Shown: positions 52,284 to 61,740, counted from the first letter of the stretch. The stretch is 64,000 nucleotides of DNA from Pachyseris speciosa (GCA_016490735.1 JAEMWC010001623.1:57741-121740); one strand, 5' to 3'. Made by a program: numbers and translations. Notes: a model not told the origin generated them from the sequence alone.

Positions 52284-53627
52284 ATGGCTTGGTTCCGCTC
52301 ACCGCAGTATCTTGAAAAGACGAATGCCGAGCGCATCCTTCTCGACACCCCGCTCCGTCTTCCAGAAAATGGCCAACGCCAGAAGAAAAGTAGGTTGAGT
52401 TTCTACGCATCAAATCGAAACATCATCTATGACTGGTACAACGCTCATTTCAAAGTCGAGTACCAGTTCGAGGCTCTTGCAGATGGCACCAACATTTTTG
52501 ACAACGCGCAAACAACGCCAATCAACGGCTCTTTCTCGTTGATCAGGAACTTGACCTTGAAATCCTCTGGAAACCCAATTTACACAGCGACCAATGTCGA
52601 CAAAGTGATCTTCATCAAAACTTTGTTGGATTATTCCGACGACTACTCGCGGAGCGTGGCGAAGCGTGAGTTTTGGTATCTGGATAGCGACAACACCACT
52701 GTTACCAACCCCGCCACGCCCGCCACAAACAAAGGCATCGCTGCGCGCCAAAAACTGTCGAGAGGCGCAAGAACAGTGAAAACAATGATTCCTCTCAAAC
52801 ACTTTGCCTTCTTCGGAGAGCTTGCAGAAAAACCGCTCCTCGAATTGTACCTCGAGTTCGAAATCGAGCTGCAGAAGGACAACGAACTGATTTTGCAAAA
52901 CTATGGCACGGAACGCCGCATTGTGGTCAAAAAGTTCAAATTGTGGGTTCCAAAACTACAGCTGACGCCGGAGGGGCAGAAAATGGTGAATCAACAGTTC
53001 TTCAGACCGGTGAAACGGAATTACTTGCAGGAAACGCTGGCCCAAAGCCAAGCCCAGAGGGATGCGGAAGGTGTGTACAAGATTTCCTCCGGCGTCAAAA
53101 ACCCGAAACACGTTTTCGTCTTCTTCCAACAGGTGCGAAAGACCAACGCTCTCAGGTTTAATCCATACAGCTTCGACACTTTCGACCTCGATGGAGACGG
53201 CACAGCGATACTGAGCACTTGCAGGTTGAAGTATGGGTCAGTCTTCTATCCCGAGCTCTACTACGACGAAAAAGACAAGGGTCGAATCTACAGTGATCTG
53301 ATCGAGTACCGATACAGGAAGAACGACCCCAACTGCGGGACTCAAATCGATATTGACAACTTTTCGTCTCTTTACCCTGTCATCTACTTCGACCGCCGTG
53401 CAACGAAAGAAAGCATGACAGGCGATGCAATGGACATTGAATTCTATTTCTGGTTGAATGAAGCCGCCGATGCCCACGATTACAAAATTTACGTGGCCGT
53501 CTTGAGTCAAAAAGAATTTGTTATTGTGCAAAAGGAAACGAACTGGTTGTGGAGTGAAAATTCTGTTCTTGTATACGATGGCGACGCGGTATCATCCGTT
53601 TCAGATTGCCTTGACAGATGGCCATAA
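52284..53627 (+). CDS. Major capsid protein B (double jelly-roll type)
   Basis: The ATG at 52284 follows gtata directly (MAWFRSPQYLEKTNAERILL). The 448-codon frame is intact. Strand-rich sequence includes FYASNRNIIYDWYNAHFKVE, SLIRNLTLKSSGNPIYTATN, SVAKREFWYLDSDNT, TMIPLKHFAFFGELAEKPLL, RRIVVKKFKLWVPKLQL, PKHVFVFFQQVRKTN and YAVLSQKEF-like strands at the end. This resembles the hexon-type proteins of adintovirus/Polinton relatives (annotated F54H12.2-like in animal genomes, from memory). It differs from capsid protein A in motifs and length. The last 30 residues after VQKETNWLW may be read-through, since the next gene starts at 53578. Confidence 0.75.
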   Translation: MAWFRSPQYLEKTNAERILLDTPLRLPENGQRQKKSRLSFYASNRNIIYDWYNAHFKVEYQFEALADGTNIFDNAQTTPINGSFSLIRNLTLKSSGNPIYTATNVDKVIFIKTLLDYSDDYSRSVAKREFWYLDSDNTTVTNPATPATNKGIAARQKLSRGARTVKTMIPLKHFAFFGELAEKPLLELYLEFEIELQKDNELILQNYGTERRIVVKKFKLWVPKLQLTPEGQKMVNQQFFRPVKRNYLQETLAQSQAQRDAEGVYKISSGVKNPKHVFVFFQQVRKTNALRFNPYSFDTFDLDGDGTAILSTCRLKYGSVFYPELYYDEKDKGRIYSDLIEYRYRKNDPNCGTQIDIDNFSSLYPVIYFDRRATKESMTGDAMDIEFYFWLNEAADAHDYKIYVAVLSQKEFVIVQKETNWLWSENSVLVYDGDAVSSVSDCLDRWP

Positions 53628-54321
53628 AGAAAGCCTGCGAAAGGCTGTTGTTTCGCGAACAGCCGTATCTCTGCGCGTCAAACCCGAACAAATTGAGCGT
53701 GGTGATTCTCTTCTTTTGACAACCACCCAGATCAATCACTTGTAGAAAGCAGCCAGCGAAAAGCGCGGCGCGGAAATCACGATCAGCAAAACACAAATTG
53801 CCAAACTTGCACAGAGCGGCGATAATCTTTTCTCCACAGTGTTCAGTCTGGCCCGGCCGCTGCTTGTGCCCGCAGCAAAATCCGCCGCCAAAGCCTTGGC
53901 AACCGCGGGACTGAGTTTCGCTGCAGACAAAGTTTTGAAGAAGATTTTCGGAAAAGGTACGGACCGAAAGAACTGGAGCTTTACCGTTTGGTACAAAGGT
54001 TGTCTCCAGATCAGAAAAAGGCGATTGAAAGACACTTGGTTGGCAAGGGATTGGTTCGTGGTGGAGGAACTGCGCAGTATGGTGGGTTTCTGGGTATGCT
54101 GGCTTCCGTTGGTATTCCCCTCGCCCTCTCCCTTGTGAAAAGTATGTTGGGGAAGTGCATACAAGTTGGCCCTTCCCGTTAGAGACGATCAGTGCCCTTT
54201 CCACCACCGCCCCCACCACGAAGTGGAAGAGGAATGCAAATTAATCCACCTTGGTATTGCCCGCCGCCTGTTTGGGGAAGTTGGCGAAATTCAAGGATGT
54301 ACCCCTGTCGAACGTTGATTT
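53578..54321 (+). pseudogene. pX-like virion protein with glycine-rich hydrophobic region
   Basis: The ATG at 53578 follows gtatacg (MATRYHPFQIALTDGHKESL, VVSRTAVSLRVKPEQIERGD, LLLTTTQINHL). TAG at 53743 interrupts the frame, which continues AEITISKTQIAKLAQSGDNL and PAAKSAAKALATAGLSFAA. A shift near 53965 leads to LSPDQKKAIERHLVGKGLVR and GFLGMLASVGIPLALSLVKS. After another stop a Pro/Arg-rich tail (INPPWYCPPPVWGSWRN) ends near 54321. Proteins of this layout are found beside capsid genes in adintovirus-like elements and have been compared with adenovirus pX (memory). A DNA-binding or membrane-active minor virion protein is plausible. Confidence 0.6.
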
Positions 54322-54733
54322 GACCAATTGGTGCAAATATCTCAACATCCCCATTCGAGAAATTTTCTCCCGAGACGAAGTCAAACCTCTGCACCATTCA
54401 CCTTGCATTTTGAATTTAGACGATTTGGGCAGTTTGGGAACACACTGGCTCGCTTGCTGGCGCGGGAAAGATGTGGAGTATTTCGACTATTTTGGGCAGC
54501 ACCCTCCGTTGGAATGGGAAAAAGAAATGGTGAAAGCAGAACACAAAACCTCCCTTCGCAATGAAGAACAGATACAAGCAATCGACAGTGTGCGATGTGG
54601 GTACTATTGTGTGCTGTTCTTGAATGAACGAAACAAAAGGACAAGCTTCCCGAACATTCTCCAAATGTTTTCCACAGATGAGCAGAAGAATGAGAAAGTT
54701 GTGAAAAATTATTTTGAAAGTATACATGGCTGA
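54251..54733 (+). CDS. Adenain-like cysteine protease
   Basis: The frame opens without ATG near 54251; the conserved part starts FKDVPLSNVDLTNWCKYLNI. Candidate catalytic His in LGTHWLACW (residue 65), Asp in EYFDYFG (79), oxyanion Gln in NEEQIQAID, nucleophile Cys in RCGYYCVLFLNE (residue 120). The spacing fits the C5 (adenovirus protease) family, which cleaves capsid precursors. It ends SIHG at 54733, overlapping the next ATG (54726) by 8 bases. The frame is intact from about 54290. It overlaps the tail of the pX-like gene. Confidence 0.85.
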   Translation: MVLPAACLGKLAKFKDVPLSNVDLTNWCKYLNIPIREIFSRDEVKPLHHSPCILNLDDLGSLGTHWLACWRGKDVEYFDYFGQHPPLEWEKEMVKAEHKTSLRNEEQIQAIDSVRCGYYCVLFLNERNKRTSFPNILQMFSTDEQKNEKVVKNYFESIHG

Positions 54734-55990
54734 GTGGTACTGTGTACATTACAAACGCAGAACCCCCAACGTGCCTGGGTATGAAAAGGTGATTGTGGCA
54801 AAAAATGGCCGAAGAATGGGAAAAGCCAAGTGTGCTGTTTGTGGAGCAACGAAAACGCGTTTTTTGCAGGGAAACTAGCGGGGCCCTCTCACGCGGAGGG
54901 CAAAGGAATTGGCACAGACGTTGCTGGTGCGGCGATAGATTTGTTTCTTCACCACGTGGTTCCGTATCTTGCAAAAAAAGGGGATGGGAATGGGAAGGTA
55001 CTATGCGTCGGAAGCGATGAGAAATCCGTAGCTGCAAAACAAGACGATTGACTACGGGCTCCGCAAGGCAACACCCCTGTTTCAAAGGTTGACCGCGAAG
55101 CCTTGGACCAGTTTTCCACGAAGGTCCGGCCGAATATTCGGTATAAAACGGACAGACCTGATCTGGACAAGGTGGGAGATGGGTTTTCTGTTCCTTTCCC
55201 CTTAGTTGATTTCAAGAAACTTTGGGATGTTGATTCTGACCCCAAACTTTTCAAAGGAGCTGAAGTTTCAGAAAAAGAGGGGCGCGCGTTGGTTACTGAA
55301 TACAAGCGACAATACGCGGATTACAAGAAACAGGGTGGAACACGCAGCTACGGCTCATGGATCAAATGGAAGGGTTATGGAAGAGGCCTTGGAAGTTTGT
55401 TTTATGCTTCCCCAACCGAGCTTGCCAAAAAAAAAACAAAGTTTTTGGTTTCTTTCGGCAATGCTCTTTCCGGCAAACGTGGTTACGGAAATGTTATGAA
55501 GGAAACCATGCAGAACTATTATGGGAGGGGAGTTGTTGTCCATCGTTTGATTGGCAAGCTGCCCGTGCCAAAAGGTAGTTGGACCCTTCCCGGACACAAC
55601 TACACCGGGCCTTACAATCTCTTGCACCACCAGCTGGATTTTGATCCTGAGATTGGGGAGATACTCGAAGTGTTCCAACCGCCCACCAGCCCCACTGATT
55701 CTGTTGCAATGCAGCACGATGTTGATTACAGCAGTTGTTGTTTTCGTGCACAGAAGTATGGTGAGAACGAAAAAAAAGCAAGCATGTTGCTGACCGGAAA
55801 ATGGTTAAATCGTTTGACGCGATTCCGTGGAAACAGAGACAGTGGGGCACGCGTTGGCCCGCAACGCGATCGACACCAAGCAGAAGCTTGGTTTGGGTGT
55901 TCAACGACACCGATATTTCCGTCATGCTTTTGCTAAATACACTGCTTTGCAAAGAAGCAGTTGGTATTTTTTGGGAATTCCCCTCAAGGT
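54726..55990 (+). pseudogene. Zinc-ribbon plus phospholipase A2-type protein
   Basis: The ATG at 54726 follows gtatac (MAEWYCVHYKRRTPNVPGYE). A short ribbon with CAVCGATKTRF follows, like the small DUF5679-type domain of some viruses (memory). TAG lies at about 54888. In other frames come GPSHAEGKGIGTDVAGAAID and, from 55103, ALDQFSTKVRPNIRYKTDRP, YADYKKQGGTRSYGSWIKWK. The PLA2 part has KGSWTLPGHNYTGPYNLL (Ca-loop-like) and DSVAMQHDVDYSSC (catalytic His-Asp). A frame change near 55790 precedes the last helix. This arrangement recalls the VP1 phospholipase of parvoviruses, used to breach membranes. Several breaks make it inactive. Confidence 0.72.
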
Positions 55991-56202
55991 TTTGAAAAAC
56001 CATTTTTTTCTTCTTGGGACGCGTTTTTGTCCAAGAAGTATCTGAAATTAGTCAATTCTTTCAGATCGCTCCTTGCCCAGCGCAAAACATCTTCTTCTTC
56101 CCTGAAGACCACACCAATGTACCGATAAATATCGGAACCGAAAGAGTCAACCTCTTCGAGCGCCTTGCGTAGTTGAGGATCCACGGAGTCTCTTGCTGCC
56201 AT
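55984..56202 (-). CDS. Small acidic protein shared by both elements (copy B)
   Basis: An intact 72-codon frame, MAARDSVDPQLRKALEEVDS, SFGSDIYRYIGVVFREEEDV, LRWARSDLKELTNFRYFLD. Homologous to copy A at 31547-31876. The ATG directly follows ggtata, and 11 bases upstream is a ctattagagaaagggagg box (on the minus strand) shared with two other genes here. Convergent with the PLA2-type gene. Function unknown. Confidence 0.75.
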   Translation of the reverse strand: MAARDSVDPQLRKALEEVDSFGSDIYRYIGVVFREEEDVLRWARSDLKELTNFRYFLDKNASQEEKNGFSKP

Positions 56203-56289
56203 TATACCACGACCTCCCTTTCTCTAATAGGCCGACGGCGGACAGTTCATTTACGACACGCTGAAATTCGTGTCGAAGATCTTCTTCAA

Positions 56290-56869
56290 GGGTTCTGGGC
56301 CATCCTTGTATTTTACTTGCAAGGGGCACCACCCACTAACACATTGCCAGCAGAAGTGAGGCAACCATGGGTATATATCTGTCCTCCACCTTTCTTCAAT
56401 GGGGGCGCATTGTTATATTGTTGTTAACCAATTTGGTTTGATTGACCCGATCTCATCCCATTCATATAATTTATGCGCACTGTTTTTCAACAGACATGCC
56501 ACACAATAACCGTTGCGCTGACAAGTTCTGCATTTGCGGAAGCTGTAACCAAAGTGTGGTGGTCTTCGATTTCACAGAAAGGTACATCCGCGAAGAAATC
56601 AAGAATTAACTGGTTGTGCACTTCGGCCCACTTTTGTTCCCTCTCACAAATTTGGCCTTTGATGGTTTTGTGAAGGATTATTTCCTTCAGCTCGGCATTC
56701 TCACCAGAAGATCCTCATCACGCTCTGCCGGGGCGGTGGGCTGCTCCCCAAACACATTATCGAGATATGCCAAAATAGCATCCTCATCATACTCTGCCAG
56801 AGTGGTGGGCTGCTCCCCAAACACCTCATCGAGATATGCCAAAATAGCATCCTCATTATACTCTTCCAT
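56290..56869 (-). pseudogene. LDEVF-repeat plus Cys-rich accessory protein (paralog 4)
   Basis: Minus strand from MEEYNEDAILAYLDEVFGEQ. A second repeat (YDEDAILAYLDNVFGEQPT) follows, then ERDEDLLVRMP. After a one-base shift near 56695 the Cys-rich family starts: AELKEIILHKTIKGQI, REQKWAEVHNQLILDFFADV, PFCEIEDHHT. Further frames carry CRTCQRNGYCVAC, RWRTDIYPWLPHFCWQCVSG and WCPLQVKYKDG. The CxxC...WCPL ending matches paralogs 2 and 3 of element 1. The LDEVF repeats match the C-terminal tail of the element 1 DNA polymerase. Function unknown; a docking peptide plus zinc domain is a reasonable reading. Confidence 0.7.
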
Positions 56870-56974
56870 CACTCTTGCACCATACACCTCTCTCTTTAAT
56901 AGGCCATCCGGTGGTGGTGTGTGGTTGAATTCTCGCCGACAACATTTACCAAAAGTTTTGTTGGTACAACCAAC

Positions 56975-57553
56975 ACTCAAGAAACTTTCTTTCGGGTGGT
57001 TTGAGAATAAAAAAAGTTTTGAGAATGAAATCCAAAAAAAAGTTTTTGAATACTTTTGGTGTTCTTGACAAACGCCCAGGGGGATTCTTCCTTTTGCAAA
57101 AGAGAGCGGGCAAAAAAGCCTGACTCGCATTCCTCGGGGAGATTGAGTTTGTCCAAAGTTCTGAACCACCTGTTGATTCTTTGAACCAACTTTCGGCAGA
57201 CGAAGAAGCGTTCGGCGCTCATATATCTTGACACCCATTTGTTCAACAGACCGTGTCATAGAACCGTTCGTCTATCAACCATTTGTCGAGGAACGCTTTT
57301 TCTTCTGGTGTGATATGATAACTAACCATCCAACAGCAGAGAGCACATTCGTCGATAAAATAGGGATCTGCTGTTGTCTTGATGTATTGCCAGGGCGACA
57401 TGTCTTAGCACAAGAAGTGGCGCACACAGCGCAATGAAAGTTTGTAGGGGGAATCATTGTTTTTCTTTCTCCCCAACCAACTGTTTATCTCGTCGATCAA
57501 TGCCATTCTGACATCGTAACGGAGCACGTCAGCCGTGGTCATGCCTATATACA
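56975..57553 (-). pseudogene. Degraded Cys-containing ORF, unknown
   Basis: Minus strand. TATATAGGC precedes the ATG at 57553 (MTTADVLRYDVRMALIDEIN, SWLGRKKNNDSPYKLSLRCV). After a TAA come MSPWQYIKTTADPYFIDECA, LCCWMVSYHITPEEKAFLDK and WLIDERFYDTVC, a second stop, then in another frame MSAERFFVCRKLVQRINRWF and LNLPEECESGF. Repeated Cys and Trp suggest kinship with the Cys-rich family, but I cannot show it. May be one gene or two. Confidence 0.45.
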
Positions 57554-57568
57554 TACAAAACATTTCTC

Positions 57569-57766
57569 TCAACGGTGGGCCTTGCGCCTTGCCTTTTCCA
57601 GACTACGGGCGTAACTTTTCAACTCGCGCGCTGTTTCTCACTGTTCCGTCACCCTTTCTTCTTCAAGATGTGCAATACCTTCTTTTGTACTGTAGACCCA
57701 TTCTTCTTCAGTTATGTTTGGTGGGCGGACATAGGTCTGCAGCGCGTGGTTGAGTTGCTCTTCCAT
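57569..57766 (-). pseudogene. Small helical protein, one in-frame stop
   Basis: Minus strand. MEEQLNHALQTYVRPPNITE, EEWVYSTKEGIAHLEEERVT, then a TGA at codon 43, then ETARELKSYARSLEKARRKA in the same frame to 57569. 65 codons, highly charged. The upstream box cccattagagaaagggag lies 17 bases before the ATG. Unknown. Confidence 0.45.
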
Positions 57767-57834
57767 CGCTCATACCCTTCAACTCCCTTTCTCTAATGGG
57801 CGGGCCAGCCTGAGAAGGGCATCTGCAGGGTAAG

Positions 57835-58025
57835 ATGGACGAGATCGACAGGCTCGAAGAGAGCTTATGGAGATGTTTGCCGGGAGTGTCTCTCCTGAGT
57901 TTGCAGATGCTGTCTTGCATACGCTTGCGGGAGAAGATGTGGCTTTCGTCGAGGAAGAAAAGACGAAAGCGTTGGTTCGCATGGAGGATGTGGTGTGGAA
58001 CCTTACTCCTCCGGCTGCTTGATAG
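57835..58025 (+). pseudogene. Small acidic ORF at the right end, frame-shifted
   Basis: MDEIDRLEESLW starts in one frame. After a shift near 57870 the likely sequence reads MEMFAGSVSPEFADAVLHTL, AGEDVAFVEEEKTKALVRME and DVVWNLTPPAA. About 60 residues. Divergent from the 57569-57766 gene. Unknown function. Confidence 0.4.
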
Positions 58026-58079
58026 CGCGTTTAATAAAAAAAAAACGCGTCTCGAGTTGTGGGTTTACTTCAAGAGTAT

Positions 58080-58180
58080 TAGTAAATGGAGACGACAAAT
58101 ACAACCGGGACGCCACACCACCCCGAGCGATGCGAGGGGTGGTGTGGCGTGGAGGTGGTATTTGTCGACTCCATTTACTA
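58080..58180. repeat. Terminal hairpin palindrome of element 2
   Basis: Two 45-base arms (58080-58124 and 58136-58180) surround gagcgatgcga. They pair except for one internal bubble (aaccggg facing cacctcc) and a single mismatch. Sequence tagtaaatggag...acgccacaccacccc. It has the same design as the ends of element 1 but unrelated sequence. No second copy is visible on the truncated left side. Confidence 0.85.
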
Positions 58181-61074
58181 CTACTGAAATCGTTAATTCG
58201 GGAAAATGCAACTTCAGTGTTTCCAATAGTAATATGATAATTGCTCGGGGCTTAGCCCGAGCTTAGAAATGCAGTTGGCGCACAAAACGACTTTGCTCAT
58301 AATACGCATGCTCAGTGTTACATCATCAACGGGACAGCGCCCAAACTTTCTTCAGTCGCCATTTTGAATGCCCCGAGAGTGCGCCACAGTGAAAAGAGGT
58401 TTTAAGTGTGGTAAATGTTCTTTACTTGCTTGACATCTTTTACTTTTTATAGCATTTTTTTCTACTTGTTACAGTCTAGCTCTGTTGCTTACCCGTATTT
58501 ACCAGTGTATAATTCGCACTTTTTTCCCAAGATTTTGTTAATGAAACTCTGCGTGTTATACACGGAACCTTTTGTTTGTTGATCACGGCTTCCCTCATTT
58601 ACATACTCGTGTGGTTAACAAAGGATACAGTTACTCATAAGACGATAAACACGACTTTAAAAGGCTGTTGTCCATGCCGTTGTAATCATAAACAAGCAAA
58701 TAACCTATCACAGTTGCTTTTAAATTACCGGCGATAAACTGGCTGGAAAAACCGCAATAAAACTGCCGGAGATATTCTGTGAACAGACGCCAGATTTGCA
58801 TACAGACGAAACAAAATATCCTCTTATTTGAATATGGTTCGAAATTATTTTGGTCGAAGTACAGCAGCTCATGACAAAGACAAAATAATTGAGGTATATT
58901 TTGTAGAGGCCTTACAAGATTTAAAATCTTTCGACAACATCGTCAGTGACGCATTTCACAGGAGATCTCACCGCGTTACGCTTGATTGAACAGATCACAC
59001 CACGATCAGTTGTTAGCATTCAGATACGTGAAACATAAAGTGTCACCGAATGAAAGCAAAATTTTTTACGCAACAACAACAAAGAGTCTGCAACAAAGAG
59101 TCTGTCAACAAGAGTAAACATATGACAATTACTGTAACGGGTGTCTAAATCATTCTCTCGTGCCGTCTCAATGTTCGGGAATACGCTATTCTGACTCTTA
59201 TCAGATAAAACAGTTTTTGGTTGCCTTTTGCAATTAACAAATTACTGATCCAGGTACACGAAACACAAGCTTAACAAAAATCAGAACAACCTAATAGTGA
59301 CCAAAATCTTTTGAATATCAGAGAAATTTTAACTAGAACAGATGAGAGTTTTTTTTAAATCGTTTCTCTCAAAACGTGTAGGTCACGACTTGACAAGTTT
59401 ATTTACTACGAAAACACGAGTAACAGAAGTCCTGTTTTTCGAAGACGAGCGCGTGAACCCAGTAGGATTTGTGTCAAAGAGGTGGGCAATTTTGTGAACA
59501 AAACAAGAAAACTAAGACGATTCTGCAAAAAATACATCAGTAAAAATGTTCGAAGATCTTCAAGAATTCATTTGTATGTTAAAGGTGCCTTTGCTTGCCA
59601 TAGTTTTATCGATGGGAATAACAGAACGCGTATGATAGGGCGCTTGTGGTTAAAGCATGAACTGAGGCGAAGGAAGGAGAAATTGAAGTAGAAATTGAAA
59701 GAGGGACAATATCCCAAAATGGAACCGTACTTTAATATCCGTGTTTACAAGACTCAAAATGATAGGATAAATCATTGCCGCTTTATCCTTCTACCATAAA
59801 TTTTAAAATCTCATATTTGCGTTCACGACCCTTTGATCTTGCTTGGTTCTTATGTCAAACGACAAGTGGCAGTGACAACATTGCACGTCCTCTCCAAGCT
59901 ACATCCTGCAATCAGTTTCCCCGAGCTAAAAACCATGATGGCTCTTGTTTTATTTATATAGCGCTTTATCAACAACAATTTACAACAACAAGCAGATTTA
60001 TTTTTAAAATTTGTACCCAAAAAAAAGAGTTAGCTGGCCCGCGGGTAGCAAAGGCTAATCTACGCGGGCCAGGCTTACAATTAACTAAAGAATAAATTAA
60101 CAACACAAATTGGAAAGAAATCCAAAAACAATAAAGACGGAACCAATGATAAGAACTAAGGAAATATGACAAAAAAAAAAGGTAAAAGAATGAAGTACAG
60201 AGATTTTTGGCTTTTTAAATAGTCTTACTTTTTGCACTATTATAGGCGTTTCAACATAATCATTTTCAGTTGGTTATCCAAAAGTTCTAAATTGCTTTAC
60301 ACATCTAGTTATTCAAAATTATAAAAAAAAAATGCTCCTTAAAAAGATGCGTTTTAAGAGAAGACTTAAAAGAGGTAACACTGGAACAGTTACTACACTT
60401 AATGAGGAAGTCCACAACCTGGGAGGACATACAGAAAAAGCTCGATCACCATATTAAATATGTTTTCACGCTGGCGGATCAAGATCAAAATAATGCCGAG
60501 ACTGCAAGTCACGTTATATCAATGGCACTGGCCAAAATTTGAGCGTAAGACTGAATGAAGACATTTTAGTGACGTGAATGATGATATCAACACTGACATC
60601 GCTGGACACCATTTAAACACAAATTGACTACCAAGTATTTGAAGCTCGTCGAGCCGTTTTCTGGCCAGATTCTATCCAAAAAGAACCAAAACTGTCCAAA
60701 CCTCTGTTTGCTGGTGGAGGTCATCGCGCCCTTCTGTGGTTACTTGGGATTTATTACAAAGGCGGCAATGTGGGTCAGTGCCATCCTTTTTAATGTGGTG
60801 CTGTTACGCTTTGGTGAGGAGAGCTGGGTCCTGCGCTGCTGTAATTAGTCCCTCTGTTTCTGATTTCAGCCTACTCGACTTTAGCCTCTGGTTTGTCAAC
60901 TTCATGTGTATTGGTTTTTCTTCCCATCTTTTCTGCAGTTGTTGCTGGCCTTGGTGTTTTGCTTTTGCCTTTATTTTCTTTACGTGTAGAATTGCCCTTT
61001 CATCGTCTCTAGGGGGCGTCTCATGATGGTCTAATTCCAGTTTGTACTTTTCAGCCTCTGTTGGGACAGAATAC

Positions 61075-61076
61075 AG

Positions 61077-61107
<31 letters not shown>

Positions 61108-61165
61108 TTCTTCTTCTTCTTCTTCTCTGCTCCTCCTCCTCCTCCTCCTCTTCTTCTTCTACGTT
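61075..61165. repeat. (TTC)n/(TCC)n microsatellite
   Basis: About 17 ttc repeats followed by tcc repeats and more ttc. Produces poly-Ser, poly-Leu or poly-Lys artefact ORFs. Confidence 0.95.
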
Positions 61166-61341
61166 TCCCTAAATTTTTACTTTCGTGTTTTAACATGTTT
61201 TAGCAGGATTTTGTCAACCCAATTATGGCTGTTGTTTTTATTCAGCATTGAGATTCTTAAGAGGCTTTGCATGTTTTCTTCATCCCGTAACTGGCTTTTA
61301 AATTGACTTTTAGGTTTTTGGTGCTGTTCTCATTTTTGCTT

Positions 61342-61740
61342 AGGAAACGTTCCCATGATGGGACGATTGTTCCTATTTGGAGTGGTCCTATAGTATGAAA
61401 AGGAACAAATTGTTGTGAAAAATAGGAACAAAGTGTTCATTTCGAGCTAAAAAGGAATCTTTTGTTCTGAATTTTAAACATTGAAAGGAACCTTTTGTTC
61501 CGAAATGAGTCGCTGAGGAACAAATGTTCCCGTTGGTATTGTTCCTCTTTTTATCATTTTGGTCCGTTTTATTCATTTGAGGAACAATTGTTCTCATTCA
61601 CGAGTTCCGTTTTGAATGAAATGTTTCTTTTTATTGACACGAGGAACGACTTGTTCCTAACAATTAGTTCCCATTGATGTAAAATGGTTCCTATTAAGAA
61701 AATGACAGTTCCTTTGTACATGTTCTTCAACAGAACCATT
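61342..61740. repeat. Cluster of GGAAC-N(2-5)-GTTCC palindromes
   Basis: At least eight palindromic sites with ggaac...gttcc half-sites occur in about 320 bases, for example aggaacctttt-gttcc near 61486, aggaacaaatgttcc near 61516, aggaacaattgttct near 61580 and aggaacgacttgttcct near 61642. Spacing between sites is irregular (17-65 bases) and flanks differ, so it is not a simple tandem repeat. Confidence 0.6.

Larger units (their letters stand above)
48870..58180. mobile_element. Element 2: adintovirus-like element, left end missing
   Basis: A second virus-like gene block with its own capsid, penton-like, ATPase, protease, pX-like, PLA2-type and fibre genes. No integrase or DNA polymerase is visible. 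Because the left side stops at a Penelope-like repeat, the replication half may simply be lost. The right side ends in an imperfect hairpin palindrome (58080-58180), like those of element 1. Genes have scattered stops and shifts. Element 2 shares two gene families and a peptide motif with element 1. Confidence 0.85.

Noticed and set aside
51981..53627. Single 548-residue capsid protein
   Set aside because: The first 101 residues match a separate small basic gene. The capsid start at 52284 is marked by gtata directly before the ATG, as at other genes here.
29804..57642. Stop-codon recoding in the virus-like genes
   Set aside because: Isolated in-frame stops include TGA (29804, 51115), TAA (31331, 50072, 50792) and TAG (46390, 53743), and frameshifts are as common, so ordinary decay (or some assembly error) explains them better than an altered code or directed mutation.
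60804..61196. Lys-rich 130-codon minus-strand ORF
   Set aside because: Its N-terminal half is the complement of the TTC/TCC microsatellite; the remainder has no recognisable domain.
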